Under the pieces are notes generated by a model that was not told the origin of the DNA, searched no databases, and saw only the letters and a list, made by a program, of their open reading frames with translations. Both the position numbers and the translations under genes were made by a program. This document shows, piece after piece, positions 43,354 to 52,806 of a stretch of DNA of 64,000 nucleotides; the first letter of the stretch is position 1, and the number at the start of each line of letters is the position of its first letter. Origin of the DNA: Halomonas ramblicola (GTDB taxonomy: Bacteria > Pseudomonadota > Gammaproteobacteria > Pseudomonadales > Halomonadaceae). The stretch spans positions 54,306 to 118,305 of the forward strand of contig NZ_JAUFPL010000016.1 in NCBI RefSeq assembly GCF_030409215.1. The letters run 5' to 3'.

Positions 43354-44697
43354 CTACAGGCCCAGCTTCTTCTCCAGATAGTGGATGTTGACGCCACCCT
43401 GCTGGAAGTAGCCGTCGCGCACCAGATCCTTGTGCAGGTCGGTGTTGGTCTTGATGCCTTCCACCAGCAGCTCGTCCAGGGCGTTGCGCATGCGGGTCAG
43501 CGCGGTCTCGCGGTCGTCGCCCCAAGTGATCAGCTTGCCGATCAGCGAGTCGTAGTGGGGCGGTACCGTATAGCCGGTATAGACGTGGGAATCCATGCGT
43601 ACCCCCAGGCCACCCGGCGGGTGGTAGAGGGTCACCTTGCCGGGAGAGGGCATGAAGGTGCGGGGGTCCTCGGCGTTGATCCGGCACTCGAAGGCGTGGC
43701 CGTGGAGTTCGACCTCTTCCTGGGAGATCGACAGCGGCAGGCCCGAGGCGATGCGCAGCTGCTCCTTGACGATGTCCACCCCGGTGACCATCTCGGTGAC
43801 CGGATGCTCCACCTGGACCCGGGTGTTCATCTCGATGAAGAAGAACTGGCCGTCCTCGTAGAGGAACTCGAAGGTGCCGGCGCCGCGGTAGCCGATGGTG
43901 AGGCAGGCCTCGCGGCACGCCTCGAGCACCTCGGCGCGTGCCGCCTGGTCGAGCATCGGCGCGGGAGCCTCCTCGATCACCTTCTGGTGACGGCGCTGCA
44001 GGGAGCAGTCGCGGTCATAGAGGTGGATGGCGTTGCCCTGGCCGTCGGCCAGCACCTGGACCTCGACGTGGCGCGGATTCTCGAGGAACTTCTCCATGTA
44101 CACGGTGCCGTCGCCGAAGGACGAGTGGGCCTCGGTCCGGGTCACGGTGACCGCGGAGAGCAGGTGGGCCTCGGTGTGTACCACGCGCATGCCGCGTCCG
44201 CCGCCACCGGCGGCGGCCTTGATGATCACCGGATAGCCGATGCGCCGGGCGGTGGCGACGATCTCCCCTTCGTCGTCCTCGGGCAGCGGACCGTCGGAAC
44301 CGGGCACCGTGGGGACGCCGGCCTTCTTCATCGACGCGATGGCGCTGACCTTGTCGCCCATCAGGCGGATGGTCTCGGCCCGCGGGCCGATGAAGGTGAA
44401 GCCGGAGCGCTCGACCTGCTCGGCGAAGTTGGCGTTCTCGGAGAGGAAGCCGTAGCCGGGGTGGATGGCGCTGGTGTCGGTGACCTCCGCGGCGCTGATC
44501 AGCGACGGGATGTTGAGGTAGGACTGGGCCGAGGGTGCCGGCCCGATGCACACGGCCTCGTCGGCCAGGCGCACGTGCATCAGCTCGCGGTCGGCCTTGG
44601 AGTGGACCGCCACCGTCTTGATGCCCAGTTCCTTGCAGGCGCGCAGGATGCGCAGGGCGATCTCGCCACGGTTGGCGATGAGAACCTTGTCCAGCAT
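43354..44697 (-). CDS. accC: Acetyl-CoA carboxylase biotin carboxylase subunit AccC
   Basis: ATP-grasp carboxylase of 447 residues. [31 protein letters not shown] loop [28 protein letters not shown], catalytic [18 protein letters not shown]. Carboxylates the biotin of AccB, using the cofactor made by the bio genes upstream in this window. Follows accB after 43 bases. Confidence 0.97.
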   Translation of the reverse strand: MLDKVLIANRGEIALRILRACKELGIKTVAVHSKADRELMHVRLADEAVCIGPAPSAQSYLNIPSLISAAEVTDTSAIHPGYGFLSENANFAEQVERSGFTFIGPRAETIRLMGDKVSAIASMKKAGVPTVPGSDGPLPEDDEGEIVATARRIGYPVIIKAAAGGGGRGMRVVHTEAHLLSAVTVTRTEAHSSFGDGTVYMEKFLENPRHVEVQVLADGQGNAIHLYDRDCSLQRRHQKVIEEAPAPMLDQAARAEVLEACREACLTIGYRGAGTFEFLYEDGQFFFIEMNTRVQVEHPVTEMVTGVDIVKEQLRIASGLPLSISQEEVELHGHAFECRINAEDPRTFMPSPGKVTLYHPPGGLGVRMDSHVYTGYTVPPHYDSLIGKLITWGDDRETALTRMRNALDELLVEGIKTNTDLHKDLVRDGYFQQGGVNIHYLEKKLGL

Positions 44698-44740
44698 GAT
44701 GGGTCCGCCAGTGTCGGGTGAATGATGGGACAGGGCGCGA

Positions 44741-45202
44741 TCAGGCGATCACGACCAGCGGCTGGTCGAACTCGACCGGTTCGCCGTCCTCGACCAGGAT
44801 GGCCTCGATCACGCCATCGCGGTCGGCCTCGATCTGGTTCATCATCTTCATGGCCTCGACGATGCACACGGTGTCGCCCTTCTTGATGCTGGAGCCCACC
44901 TCGACGAACGGCTTGGCGCCGGGGGCCGGCGAGCGGTAGAAGGTGCCCACCATCGGCGAGGTGACGGCCTGGCCCTGGAAGACCGGGGCCTCGTCGGCGG
45001 CGGGCTCGGGGCTCTCGGCGGGGGCCGGCGCGGCGGGTTGGGCCGGTGCCGGGTAGCCCTGCTGGGGCATGGCGGGCTGCCAGTTCGTCCCGTTGGGGTG
45101 GCGGCTGATGCGCACCGACTCCTCGCCTTCCTGGATCTCGATTTCGCTGATGTTGGACTCTTCGAGCAGCTCGATCAGCTTCTTGACCTTGCGGATATCC
45201 AT
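44741..45202 (-). CDS. accB: Biotin carboxyl carrier protein AccB
   Basis: 153 residues: N-terminal [16 protein letters not shown], Ala/Pro-rich linker (about 45-75), and the biotinyl domain with EAMKMMN, Lys119 being the biotinylation site. First gene of accBC. The aroQ gene that often precedes accB is absent; the upstream gene is dsbD on the same strand, 199 bases away. Confidence 0.97.
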   Translation of the reverse strand: MDIRKVKKLIELLEESNISEIEIQEGEESVRISRHPNGTNWQPAMPQQGYPAPAQPAAPAPAESPEPAADEAPVFQGQAVTSPMVGTFYRSPAPGAKPFVEVGSSIKKGDTVCIVEAMKMMNQIEADRDGVIEAILVEDGEPVEFDQPLVVIA

Positions 45203-45401
45203 GACGTTGTCCCGGTCGATTGGGTTCGGTGGATGGCGGTCGGCCCCGGTGACGCGGCGCTGTCAACCTCGGCCAACTTGCAATAGATCGCGGCAAGATA
45301 GCGTCTCTTTCCGCCCCTATTGGCCTTGAATAAGGGATGACGCCGGAGTTTGCCGAAAATCCCCGGGGATGTCCAGCATCGTGGAGAACGCTGTTCGAGG
45401 G

Positions 45402-47261
45402 TCAGGCCGAGGGGCGTTCGGCGACACGGCTCAGCACTCCCTCCAGGTGGTCGGCCAACTGCGGGGCGCGCATCTCGCCCTGGATGCGTGCCTCGCGGAT
45501 CTCCTCGCCGGCGTGGAAGAACAGCAGGCTGGGCGGGCCGAAGAGGCCGAAGTGATCGAGCAACTCGCGGCTGGCCGCATCGGTCTCGGTGACGTCGACG
45601 TCGATGCGGGTGAAGGCCGAGAGCGGCTCGGCGACCCGCGGATTCGGGTAGACCCGGCGCTCGAGCTGCTTGCAGGAGATGCACCAGTCGGCGGTCAGAT
45701 GCACGAAGGCGGCACGGCCCTCGGGCACCTCGGCCAGGGCGCGGCGCAGGCCGTCGAGCCCGGCCACGGTGGTGACCTCCCTGGCCTCCGTCGTGGGGGC
45801 GCCATCACCGGCCAGGGGCGCCAGCGGGCGCAGCGGGTCGCGGCCGCCGCTGGCCGCCCCCACCACCAGGGCCAGGCCCCAGGCCAGCAGCAGCAAGCCG
45901 GCGGCCTGGCGCACCCGGGGCCAGCCCTGGGGCCGGTCGAACGACAGGGCGCCCAGCGCCAGGGCGCTGCCGATGGCCAGCCCCGCCCACAGCAGCAGTA
46001 CCACGCCGGCCGGCAGCAGGCGTTCCACCAGCCAGATGGCGACCCCCAGCAGCAGGATGCCGAAGGCGGCCTTGACGCCGGTCATCCAGGCGCCGCTGCG
46101 CGGCAGCGCCGTGGTGCCGAAGGTGCCCACCGCGAGCAGCGGCACGCCCATGCCCAGGCCCAGGGCGAGCAGGGCGGCGCCGCCCAGCAGGGCGTCGCCG
46201 GTGGTGGAAATGAACACCAGGGCACCGGCCAGGGGCGCCGAGACGCAGGGGGAGACCACCAGCACCGAGAGTGCCCCGGCCAGTGCCAGGCCGGCCGGGC
46301 CGCTGCGCTGGGCGCGGGCCTGCCAGGCATCGACGCGCCCGGCCAGGCGCGTCGGGAGGCGCAGCCTGAAAGCGCCGAACATGGTCAAGGCGAAGAGGGT
46401 GAAGAGGACGGCGAAGGCAATCAGCACCGGGGCCGACTGCAGCCGGGCCTGGAGGTTGAGGCCGGCACCGAACAGGCCCATCAGCACGCCGACCACGGCA
46501 TAGGTGACCGACATGCCCGCCACGTAGCTGGCGGAGAGGGCGAAGGCCCGTGGGCGGCCGGGATTCTGGCCGACGATGATCGACGACAGGATCGGCACCA
46601 TGGGCAGCACGCAGGGCGTGAAGGTGAGGCCCAGGCCGGCCAGGAAGAACAGGCCCAGGGCCAGCGGCAGGCTCGCCTCGCTCATCAGCGCCCGGAAACG
46701 ACCGTCCTCGCTCTGCGGTGCGCTCGCTGCCTCGCCTTGGGTGGCGGTGGTGGCCTCCGCGCCGCTTCCGTCAGCCCCGCTGCGCTCGTCTCCGGCGTCG
46801 CGCCAGCCGGCGAAGGCGGCCGGGGCCTCGCGTTCGCCGGCCTCGAGCGCGACGCGCTCCGGCGGGTAGCAGAGGCCGGCGTCGGCACAGCCCTGGAAGG
46901 TCAGGGCGAGGGGGAAGGCGCCACTGGCCTCCTTATCGAGGGGAACCCCGAAGACCACCCTGTCGCGGAAGACGTAGACGTCGCCGAGGAACTCGTCGCT
47001 GGTGAATTCCCCGGCGGGTAGCTCGGGTTCGCCCAGGTCCACCTGGTCCGATTCCACGCTGAAGCGGTGGCGGTAGAGGTAGTAGCCCTCGGCCGCCTCC
47101 ACGCCCACGTAGAGCGTCTCGCCGTCGTGCCAGGCGCTGGGCTGGAAGGCCTCGAGCACCGGCAGGAACTCCTCGGCGTCGTTACCCGAGAACCACTGGG
47201 CCTGGGCGGCCAGTGGCAGGAGGAGGAGCAGCGAGAGGGCGAGGCGTCGGAGGGTCAACAC
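45402..47261 (-). CDS. dsbD: Thiol:disulfide interchange protein DsbD
   Basis: 619-residue inner-membrane reductant conduit. Signal peptide (LALSLLLLLPLAAQA), N-terminal periplasmic domain with the Cys pair in GCADAGLCYPP, eight-helix core with TFTPCVLPMVP and VSPCVSAPL, and C-terminal thioredoxin domain with TADWCISCKQLE. It moves electrons from thioredoxin to periplasmic DsbC-type partners. Starts at GTG (47261), with AAGGA six bases upstream; no ATG is available in frame. Confidence 0.94.
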   Translation of the reverse strand: MLTLRRLALSLLLLLPLAAQAQWFSGNDAEEFLPVLEAFQPSAWHDGETLYVGVEAAEGYYLYRHRFSVESDQVDLGEPELPAGEFTSDEFLGDVYVFRDRVVFGVPLDKEASGAFPLALTFQGCADAGLCYPPERVALEAGEREAPAAFAGWRDAGDERSGADGSGAEATTATQGEAASAPQSEDGRFRALMSEASLPLALGLFFLAGLGLTFTPCVLPMVPILSSIIVGQNPGRPRAFALSASYVAGMSVTYAVVGVLMGLFGAGLNLQARLQSAPVLIAFAVLFTLFALTMFGAFRLRLPTRLAGRVDAWQARAQRSGPAGLALAGALSVLVVSPCVSAPLAGALVFISTTGDALLGGAALLALGLGMGVPLLAVGTFGTTALPRSGAWMTGVKAAFGILLLGVAIWLVERLLPAGVVLLLWAGLAIGSALALGALSFDRPQGWPRVRQAAGLLLLAWGLALVVGAASGGRDPLRPLAPLAGDGAPTTEAREVTTVAGLDGLRRALAEVPEGRAAFVHLTADWCISCKQLERRVYPNPRVAEPLSAFTRIDVDVTETDAASRELLDHFGLFGPPSLLFFHAGEEIREARIQGEMRAPQLADHLEGVLSRVAERPSA

Positions 47262-47474
47262 TTGGGGTCCTTTCCTGGGCGGTGTGGCGAGAGGGCTCGC
47301 TATCAGACTGCGGCCGGCGGGGGCGGTTCCGGGCCTCGGCGGGCCCGGCCTGACCGAAGCCGGCAGACGGGTGCTAGGATAACGCAGGGAGAACGTGCGT
47401 TCACCGACGCCGGCGGAGTTCGCTGCGCCACGTTGTCGCACGTTGCCACGTTCGCAACGGAAAGGAACCTGCAC

Positions 47475-48773
47475 ATGGCTTGGAAGGGCAAGGGCGGCGC
47501 CGGGCGCCGCAGACGCACGGAGGTGCTGGAGCGCCCCGAGTACGGCTGGATCTGGAAGCCGCTGCTGACGCTGCTGGTGCTCTACCTGGTGGTCACCCTG
47601 GCGCTGGGCATCTGGTGGAGCCGTACCCCGGCGCCGCACAGCGTGGAGCAGATTCCCATGGAGCGACGCGGCGAGGCCGCCTTCGACCCGTCGGCCCGGG
47701 GCACGGTCACCGTGGCCACCCTGGCCTCCATCGTCGAGACCCTCTATGCCAAGCCGGGCGGCTACCTGCGCAACGATCTCTTCCCGCCGGGGCTGTGGCT
47801 CGACAACATGCCGCACTGGGAGCTGGGCGTGCTGCGCCAGGCCAAGGACCTGGCGCGGGCCCTGCCGTCCATGACGCCGGGCGAGGTCGAGGAGCTGGAG
47901 GCGGCGATCCGTGGTCTGGCCGGCGATGGGCTCGACTGGTACCGGCCGGCCACCGAGGACCACCTGGCCCAGGCGGTGGCGGCGCTCGACCGCGAGCTGC
48001 GGCGACTGGGCGAGGACCCGGCCGAGGGCTATACGCCGGGCGCCGGGCTGCCGCGCTGGCTGGCCGATGTCACCGCGCGCCTGGACGACCTCGCATTGCG
48101 CCTGGCGGCCGGGGTGGGCAGCCAGCGCTGGCTGCGCGAGCTGGCCATCGACACCGAGGCGCTGCCGCCGCGCACCCCCTGGTACCGGGTCGACGACGTC
48201 TTCTTCGAGGCGCGCGGCACCGGCTGGGCGCTGGTGCAGCTGCTGGAGGGCGTGCAGCGCGACCAGGCCGACGTGCTGGAGGCGGCCGGCGTGACCGAGC
48301 AGTGGGAACGCCTGCGCGCGGAGCTCGCCATGACCCAGCGCCGGCTGTGGAGCCCGGTGATCCTCAGCGGCTCCGGCTTCGGCCCCTTCGCCAACCACTC
48401 CCTGGTGATGGCGCTGCACATGAGTCGGGCACGGGATCTCGCTGCGGAACTCGCCGAGTCGCTGGCCACGGCCTCCGACGCCACCCCATCCGGGGCCGGG
48501 GTCGACGAGGCCCCGGCGGTGGAGCCCGAGGTGGAGGAGGTCGAGCGTGCCACCGATGCCGCCGGCGCGGCGACGCCCGAGGCGGCCCCGAGCCCCGAGG
48601 CGGCGGATGCCGAGGCCGTGGATGACGACGCCGAACCGACCGCCGAGGAAGCCGGCGATGCCCAGGCCGAACCGACCGCCGAGCAAACCTATGACGAGCG
48701 GGAGGAGGGCACCGGGGAGGGCGACGACGCCGAGGCGGAAGAAGCCGCTGCATCGGGCGCCACCCAGGAGTAA
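47475..48773 (+). CDS. DUF2333-type membrane-anchored protein
   Basis: 432 residues: Arg-rich cytoplasmic N-terminus (KGKGGAGRRRRTEVLE), one membrane helix (about residues 33-50), periplasmic helical domain with YGWIWKPLLTLLVLYLV before it and GGYLRNDLFPPGLWLDNMPHWE within, ending near residue 330. A very acidic Ala/Glu/Asp tail of about 100 residues follows. The core matches an uncharacterised proteobacterial family often annotated DUF2333. Divergent from dsbD. Function unknown. Confidence 0.78.
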   Translation: MAWKGKGGAGRRRRTEVLERPEYGWIWKPLLTLLVLYLVVTLALGIWWSRTPAPHSVEQIPMERRGEAAFDPSARGTVTVATLASIVETLYAKPGGYLRNDLFPPGLWLDNMPHWELGVLRQAKDLARALPSMTPGEVEELEAAIRGLAGDGLDWYRPATEDHLAQAVAALDRELRRLGEDPAEGYTPGAGLPRWLADVTARLDDLALRLAAGVGSQRWLRELAIDTEALPPRTPWYRVDDVFFEARGTGWALVQLLEGVQRDQADVLEAAGVTEQWERLRAELAMTQRRLWSPVILSGSGFGPFANHSLVMALHMSRARDLAAELAESLATASDATPSGAGVDEAPAVEPEVEEVERATDAAGAATPEAAPSPEAADAEAVDDDAEPTAEEAGDAQAEPTAEQTYDEREEGTGEGDDAEAEEAAASGATQE

Positions 48774-48788
48774 GCTGCCGGAACGGCG

Positions 48789-48816
48789 ACGGGCCGCCCT
48801 CATGGGGGCGGCCCGT
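48789..48816 (+). terminator. Terminator between DUF2333 gene and ppa
   Basis: Perfect 11-base stem ACGGGCCGCCC / GGGCGGCCCGT with a 6-base loop, 15 bases after the stop. No T-run; it can serve both convergent genes. Confidence 0.75.
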
Positions 48817-48862
48817 TGCGTGAGCGGTGCCCGTCCCGGAGTGACGGGCAAGGGGCGGTCTA

Positions 48863-49393
48863 TCAGGCCTTGCCGTAGGCGGCGACGGCCTTCTCGATGG
48901 CCTTGCGGGCGGCCTCGACGCCTTCCCAGGACTCCACCTTGACCCACTTGCCCTTCTCGAGGTCCTTGTAGTTCTCGAAGAAGTGGGCGATCTGCTGGCG
49001 CAGCAGCTCGGGCAGGTCGGTCACCTCCTGGACGTCGTCGTAGAGGCTGGAGAGCTTGGGATGCGGTACGCAGACCAGCTTGGCGTCCTCGCCGGCCTCG
49101 TCGGTCATGTTGAGGATGCCCACCGGGCGGGCGCGGATCACGCTGCCGGGCTGGACCGGGTAGGGGGTGACCACCAGGGCGTCCAGGGGATCGCCGTCAT
49201 CGGCCAGGGTGTGCGGGATGAAGCCGTAGTTGGCCGGGTAGAACATCGGGGTGGCCATGAAGCGGTCGACCAGCAGGGCGCCCATGTCCTTGTCGATCTC
49301 GTACTTGACCGGAGCATGGTTGGCCGGGATCTCGATCGCCACGTAGACGTCGTTGGGAAGTTCCTTGCCGGCGGGGATGTTGTCGAAGTTCAT
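48863..49393 (-). CDS. ppa: Inorganic pyrophosphatase (family I)
   Basis: 176-residue soluble enzyme hydrolysing PPi. [38 protein letters not shown] with the metal-binding Asp cluster, and [18 protein letters not shown]. Two kilobases from a PPi-dependent phosphofructokinase, so two PPi users are neighbours. Confidence 0.97.
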   Translation of the reverse strand: MNFDNIPAGKELPNDVYVAIEIPANHAPVKYEIDKDMGALLVDRFMATPMFYPANYGFIPHTLADDGDPLDALVVTPYPVQPGSVIRARPVGILNMTDEAGEDAKLVCVPHPKLSSLYDDVQEVTDLPELLRQQIAHFFENYKDLEKGKWVKVESWEGVEAARKAIEKAVAAYGKA

Positions 49394-49621
49394 CTCGTCG
49401 CTTCCTTCGGGTTGGCGAAACGCATGGGCGAAAAATCCGCGGAATTATACGAAGCCGGCCCGCCGATTACCAATTCGACCTAGGTGCCGGGGCCAACGTC
49501 CTTGTCTTTAGGTGGGACACACGCTGCACGCCTCCGCCGTGTATGATGGGCGCCGTCGGATCCGCTCGCCCGACGAGGGGCGGGCGAGTAAGGATGAATC
49601 GTTTCATGCGAGGAGAGCGAC

Positions 49622-51352
49622 TTGGCACCTGCGCAGCTGTCCCTGAGTTACGGCCAGGCCTTCGTGGCCCCGGATCGCCGCCACCACCGCAGCTCCATGT
49701 CGGTGCGCCTGCCCGAGACCGGGCAACTCAATGCCAAGGGCGCCTGCGCCCTGATCAGCGATGCCACCCTGCGCAACACCATGGCCAAGCAGGCCGGGGA
49801 CCTCAGTGTGCGCGGTTACCTCAGCGACTACTACTCCACGCCCGACCACTGGGACATCAAGACCTCGGCGACCCGGGTGCTGCGGGCCCTCAACGCCTGG
49901 TGCTACAGCCAGAGTCAGCAGGCCCCCGACGGTAGCTTCGTGGCCTCGCTGTCGGCCCTGGTGCTCCACGGCCGCGAGGGGCACCTCTTCCACATGGGCG
50001 ACACCCTGGTGTTCCGGCTGCGCGGGGCCGAGTTCGAGCAGTTGACCCGCGACCATGTCACCGACCTGGGCGGCTACCGCTATCCCTCCCGTGCCATGGG
50101 CATGGACAACAGCATCGACATCGATTACGCCCGTTTTCCCATCAAGCAGGGCGACCTCTTCCTGTTCACCACCCAGGCGGTGGGCGGCACCCTGATGCCC
50201 TCGGAGTACGTTCAGCTGATCCGCCAGGACGCCAGTGACCTCAATGCCGCCTGCGACCGCCTGGCCGACGCCGCGGTGAGCCGCGCCCAGTCGCGGGGCT
50301 ATGGTGCCGACCAGTTCTGCTTCCAGTTGGTGCGCATCGACCAGCTTCCCGACGAGCTGCCGGATCACCCCAGCCGCGCCTACGGCGACCTGCCCATTCC
50401 CCCGGAGCTCTCCCCGGGCGACAGGCTGGACGGCATGGAGGTCCAGGCGGTGCTGTCGCGCACCGCCCAGTCCCGGGTCTACCGGGTGCGCGACCTGCGC
50501 ACGGAGCGTGAGATGGTGATGAAGGCGCCGAGCCCCGAACTCTCCAACCGCAACGTCTACCTGGAGCACTTCCTGCTCCAGCAGTGGGTGGTGGAGCGCG
50601 TCAAGTCGCCCTTCGTGGTGCGCATCATGGAGCCCTCCCGGCCACGCCGCTACCTCTACTACCTGATGGCCTACGTGGAGGGCGAGACGCTCGCCGACTG
50701 GGCGCGCCGCCACCCCCAGGCCAGCCTGGCCCAGCGCCTGGACATCGCCAACCAGCTGGGCAAGGCGGTGCAGGCGCTGCATCACCGTGAGCTGCTGCAT
50801 CAGCAGATCCATCCCGGCAACATCATGATCGACAGCCACGGCCAGGTGGTGCTCACCGACTTCAGCGCCTGTCGCATGCGCGAGGGCAACGGGCTCAAGG
50901 ACGCCCGGGAACTGCTGCGCCAGGTAGGGCTCACCGAACACAGCGCCCCGGAGTATGCCCTGGACGACGAGATCGGCCGGCGCAGCGACCAGTACTCCTT
51001 CGCCTCCACGGTCTACTGGCTGCTGACCGGCGAGCTGCCCTACGAACTGCCGCCCAACCGGCTGCTGCGTCACACCGACCTGGAGCAGCTGGTCTACCGC
51101 AGTGCTCGCCAGCGCAACCCCGAGGTGCCGGTGGCCCTGGACGAGGCCCTGCGCCGTGCCCTGGACCCCCAGCGGGCGTTGCGTTTCCGCCGCATGTCGG
51201 AGTTCCTGCGCTCCCTGCGTCGACCGCTCTCCGCCGAACGCCGAGGCGACCCGTCCACCGGCCCGCGCCTGCTGCGCGACCCCAGCCACTTCTGGCAGGG
51301 CGTGGCGGCCGTGTTGCTGCTGCTGCTGGTGATGTCCTGGCTGTTGCGGTAG
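49622..51352 (+). CDS. PP2C phosphatase-Ser/Thr kinase fusion with degenerate active sites
   Basis: 576 residues: PP2C-like domain (1-245), kinase-like domain (265-540), C-terminal membrane helix (about 556-574). PP2C landmarks are altered: CALISDATL has the first Asp (D47) without the usual GxG, HMGDTLV keeps GD, but the later TDG reads FLFTTQ. In the kinase, Lys301 (MVMKAP) and Asn400 (HPGNIM) are present, the HRD motif reads HQQ (393-395), and DFG reads DFS (413-415). Either one or both domains may be inactive or use other residues. Starts at TTG with AGGAGA five bases upstream. Its membrane anchor suggests a cytoplasmic sensor. Confidence 0.88.
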   Translation: MAPAQLSLSYGQAFVAPDRRHHRSSMSVRLPETGQLNAKGACALISDATLRNTMAKQAGDLSVRGYLSDYYSTPDHWDIKTSATRVLRALNAWCYSQSQQAPDGSFVASLSALVLHGREGHLFHMGDTLVFRLRGAEFEQLTRDHVTDLGGYRYPSRAMGMDNSIDIDYARFPIKQGDLFLFTTQAVGGTLMPSEYVQLIRQDASDLNAACDRLADAAVSRAQSRGYGADQFCFQLVRIDQLPDELPDHPSRAYGDLPIPPELSPGDRLDGMEVQAVLSRTAQSRVYRVRDLRTEREMVMKAPSPELSNRNVYLEHFLLQQWVVERVKSPFVVRIMEPSRPRRYLYYLMAYVEGETLADWARRHPQASLAQRLDIANQLGKAVQALHHRELLHQQIHPGNIMIDSHGQVVLTDFSACRMREGNGLKDARELLRQVGLTEHSAPEYALDDEIGRRSDQYSFASTVYWLLTGELPYELPPNRLLRHTDLEQLVYRSARQRNPEVPVALDEALRRALDPQRALRFRRMSEFLRSLRRPLSAERRGDPSTGPRLLRDPSHFWQGVAAVLLLLLVMSWLLR

Positions 51353-51362
51353 CGCCAGGCGC

Positions 51363-52622
51363 CTAGATCTTGAACTCCGGCAGCTTGCGCTCGACGCGGT
51401 GCTTGGCGAGTTTGGCCACCTTCGGCAGGCCGTTCTCGAAGGGCGGGAACTCCTCGCCCTGGATCAGCGGTGCCAGGTAGGTGCGACACGCCTCGGTGAT
51501 GCCGAAGCCGTCCTCGCGAATGAAGTCGCGGGGCATGAACTTCTCACGGTTGGCGATCTCGGCCAGCGGGGCGGCCTCGACGCGCCATTCATAGGGGGTG
51601 TCGGAGACTCGCTTGATCGCCGGCATCATCGAATTCTTGCCGTCCAGCGCCAGTTCCACGGCCTTCTCGCCGACGGCATAGGCCTGCTCCACGTCGGTCT
51701 TCGCCGCCAGGTGACGGGCGGCGCGCTGCAGATAGTCGGCCACTGCCCAGTGGTACTTGTAGCCCAGGTCCTGCTTGACCATGCCGGCCAGCGTCGGGGC
51801 CACGCCGCCCAGCTGGCGGTGGCCGAAGACATCGGTGTTGCCGGAGTCGGCGAGGAAGGTGCCGTCCTCGTAGCGGGCGCCCTCGGAGACCACGATCACG
51901 CAGTAGCCGTACTTCCTGACGGCCTCCTCGACCCGGGCCATCACCGCGGCGCGGTCGAAGGGCACCTCGGGGAAGATCACCAGGTGGGGCGGCTCGCCCT
52001 CGCCGTTGCCGGCCAGGGCGCCGGCGGCGGCGATCCAGCCGGCATGGCGTCCCATCACCTCGAGCACGAAGACCTTGGTGGAGGTGGCGCACATCGACTC
52101 GATGTCCAGCGAGGCCTCCAGGGTGGAGGTGGCGATGTACTTGGCCACGCTGCCGAAGCCCGGGCAGTTGTCGGTGATCGGCAGGTCGTTGTCGATGGTC
52201 TTGGGCACATGGATGGCGGTGAGCGGATAGCCCAGCCGCTCGGAGAGCTGCGAAACCTTGAGGCAGGTGTCGGCACTGTCGCCGCCGCCATTGTAGAAGA
52301 AGTAGCGGATATCGTGGGCCTTGAAGACCTCGATCAGGCGCTCGTACTGGGCGCGGTGGCTCTCGATGTCCTTGAGCTTGTAGCGGCAGGAACCGAAGGC
52401 GCCGCCCGGAGTGTGGCGCAGCGCGGCGATGGCATCGTCCGACTCGCGGCTGACGTCGATCAGGTCCTCGGTGAGGGCGCCGATGATGCCGTTGTGGCCG
52501 GCATAGACCTTGCCGATGCGGTCCGGATGGCGGCGGCAGGCCTCGATCACGCCGCAGGCGCTGGCATTGATCACGGCGGTGACGCCGCCGGACTGGGCGT
52601 AGAAGGCGTTGTGCTGGGCCAT
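51363..52622 (-). CDS. PPi-dependent 6-phosphofructokinase
   Basis: 419-residue phosphofructokinase. YAQSGGVTAVINASA at the start, NGGGDSADTC in the donor loop, and PKTIDNDLP; the Lys in PKTIDND (ATP enzymes usually have Gly) marks the pyrophosphate class. MGRHAGWIAA binds fructose 6-phosphate. It interconverts F6P and F1,6BP with PPi. Start at 52622 is chosen because the long upstream frame is not conserved-looking. Confidence 0.9.
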   Translation of the reverse strand: MAQHNAFYAQSGGVTAVINASACGVIEACRRHPDRIGKVYAGHNGIIGALTEDLIDVSRESDDAIAALRHTPGGAFGSCRYKLKDIESHRAQYERLIEVFKAHDIRYFFYNGGGDSADTCLKVSQLSERLGYPLTAIHVPKTIDNDLPITDNCPGFGSVAKYIATSTLEASLDIESMCATSTKVFVLEVMGRHAGWIAAAGALAGNGEGEPPHLVIFPEVPFDRAAVMARVEEAVRKYGYCVIVVSEGARYEDGTFLADSGNTDVFGHRQLGGVAPTLAGMVKQDLGYKYHWAVADYLQRAARHLAAKTDVEQAYAVGEKAVELALDGKNSMMPAIKRVSDTPYEWRVEAAPLAEIANREKFMPRDFIREDGFGITEACRTYLAPLIQGEEFPPFENGLPKVAKLAKHRVERKLPEFKI

Positions 52623-52806
52623 GGGGCGGTTGTGCTCCTGGTCGCGTTGTCGGGGAGAGGGGAAGGCCCCGATTCTAGCCCAAAGTCCCGGACGCTGCAC
52701 CCGGCGGCCCGATGCGCTGGAGCCCTTCACCGCGGGCATGCTAGTCTCGCCACACCCTGCGCCGCGCCGGATGCGCGGCGCCCGGATCCACGGCGGAGCG
52801 AGCCCC

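Noticed and set aside
45402..48947. 1181-codon minus-strand open frame
   Set aside because: Only its first-read upstream half is antisense to the DUF2333 gene with no protein-like pattern; the real gene is dsbD starting at the GTG at 47261.
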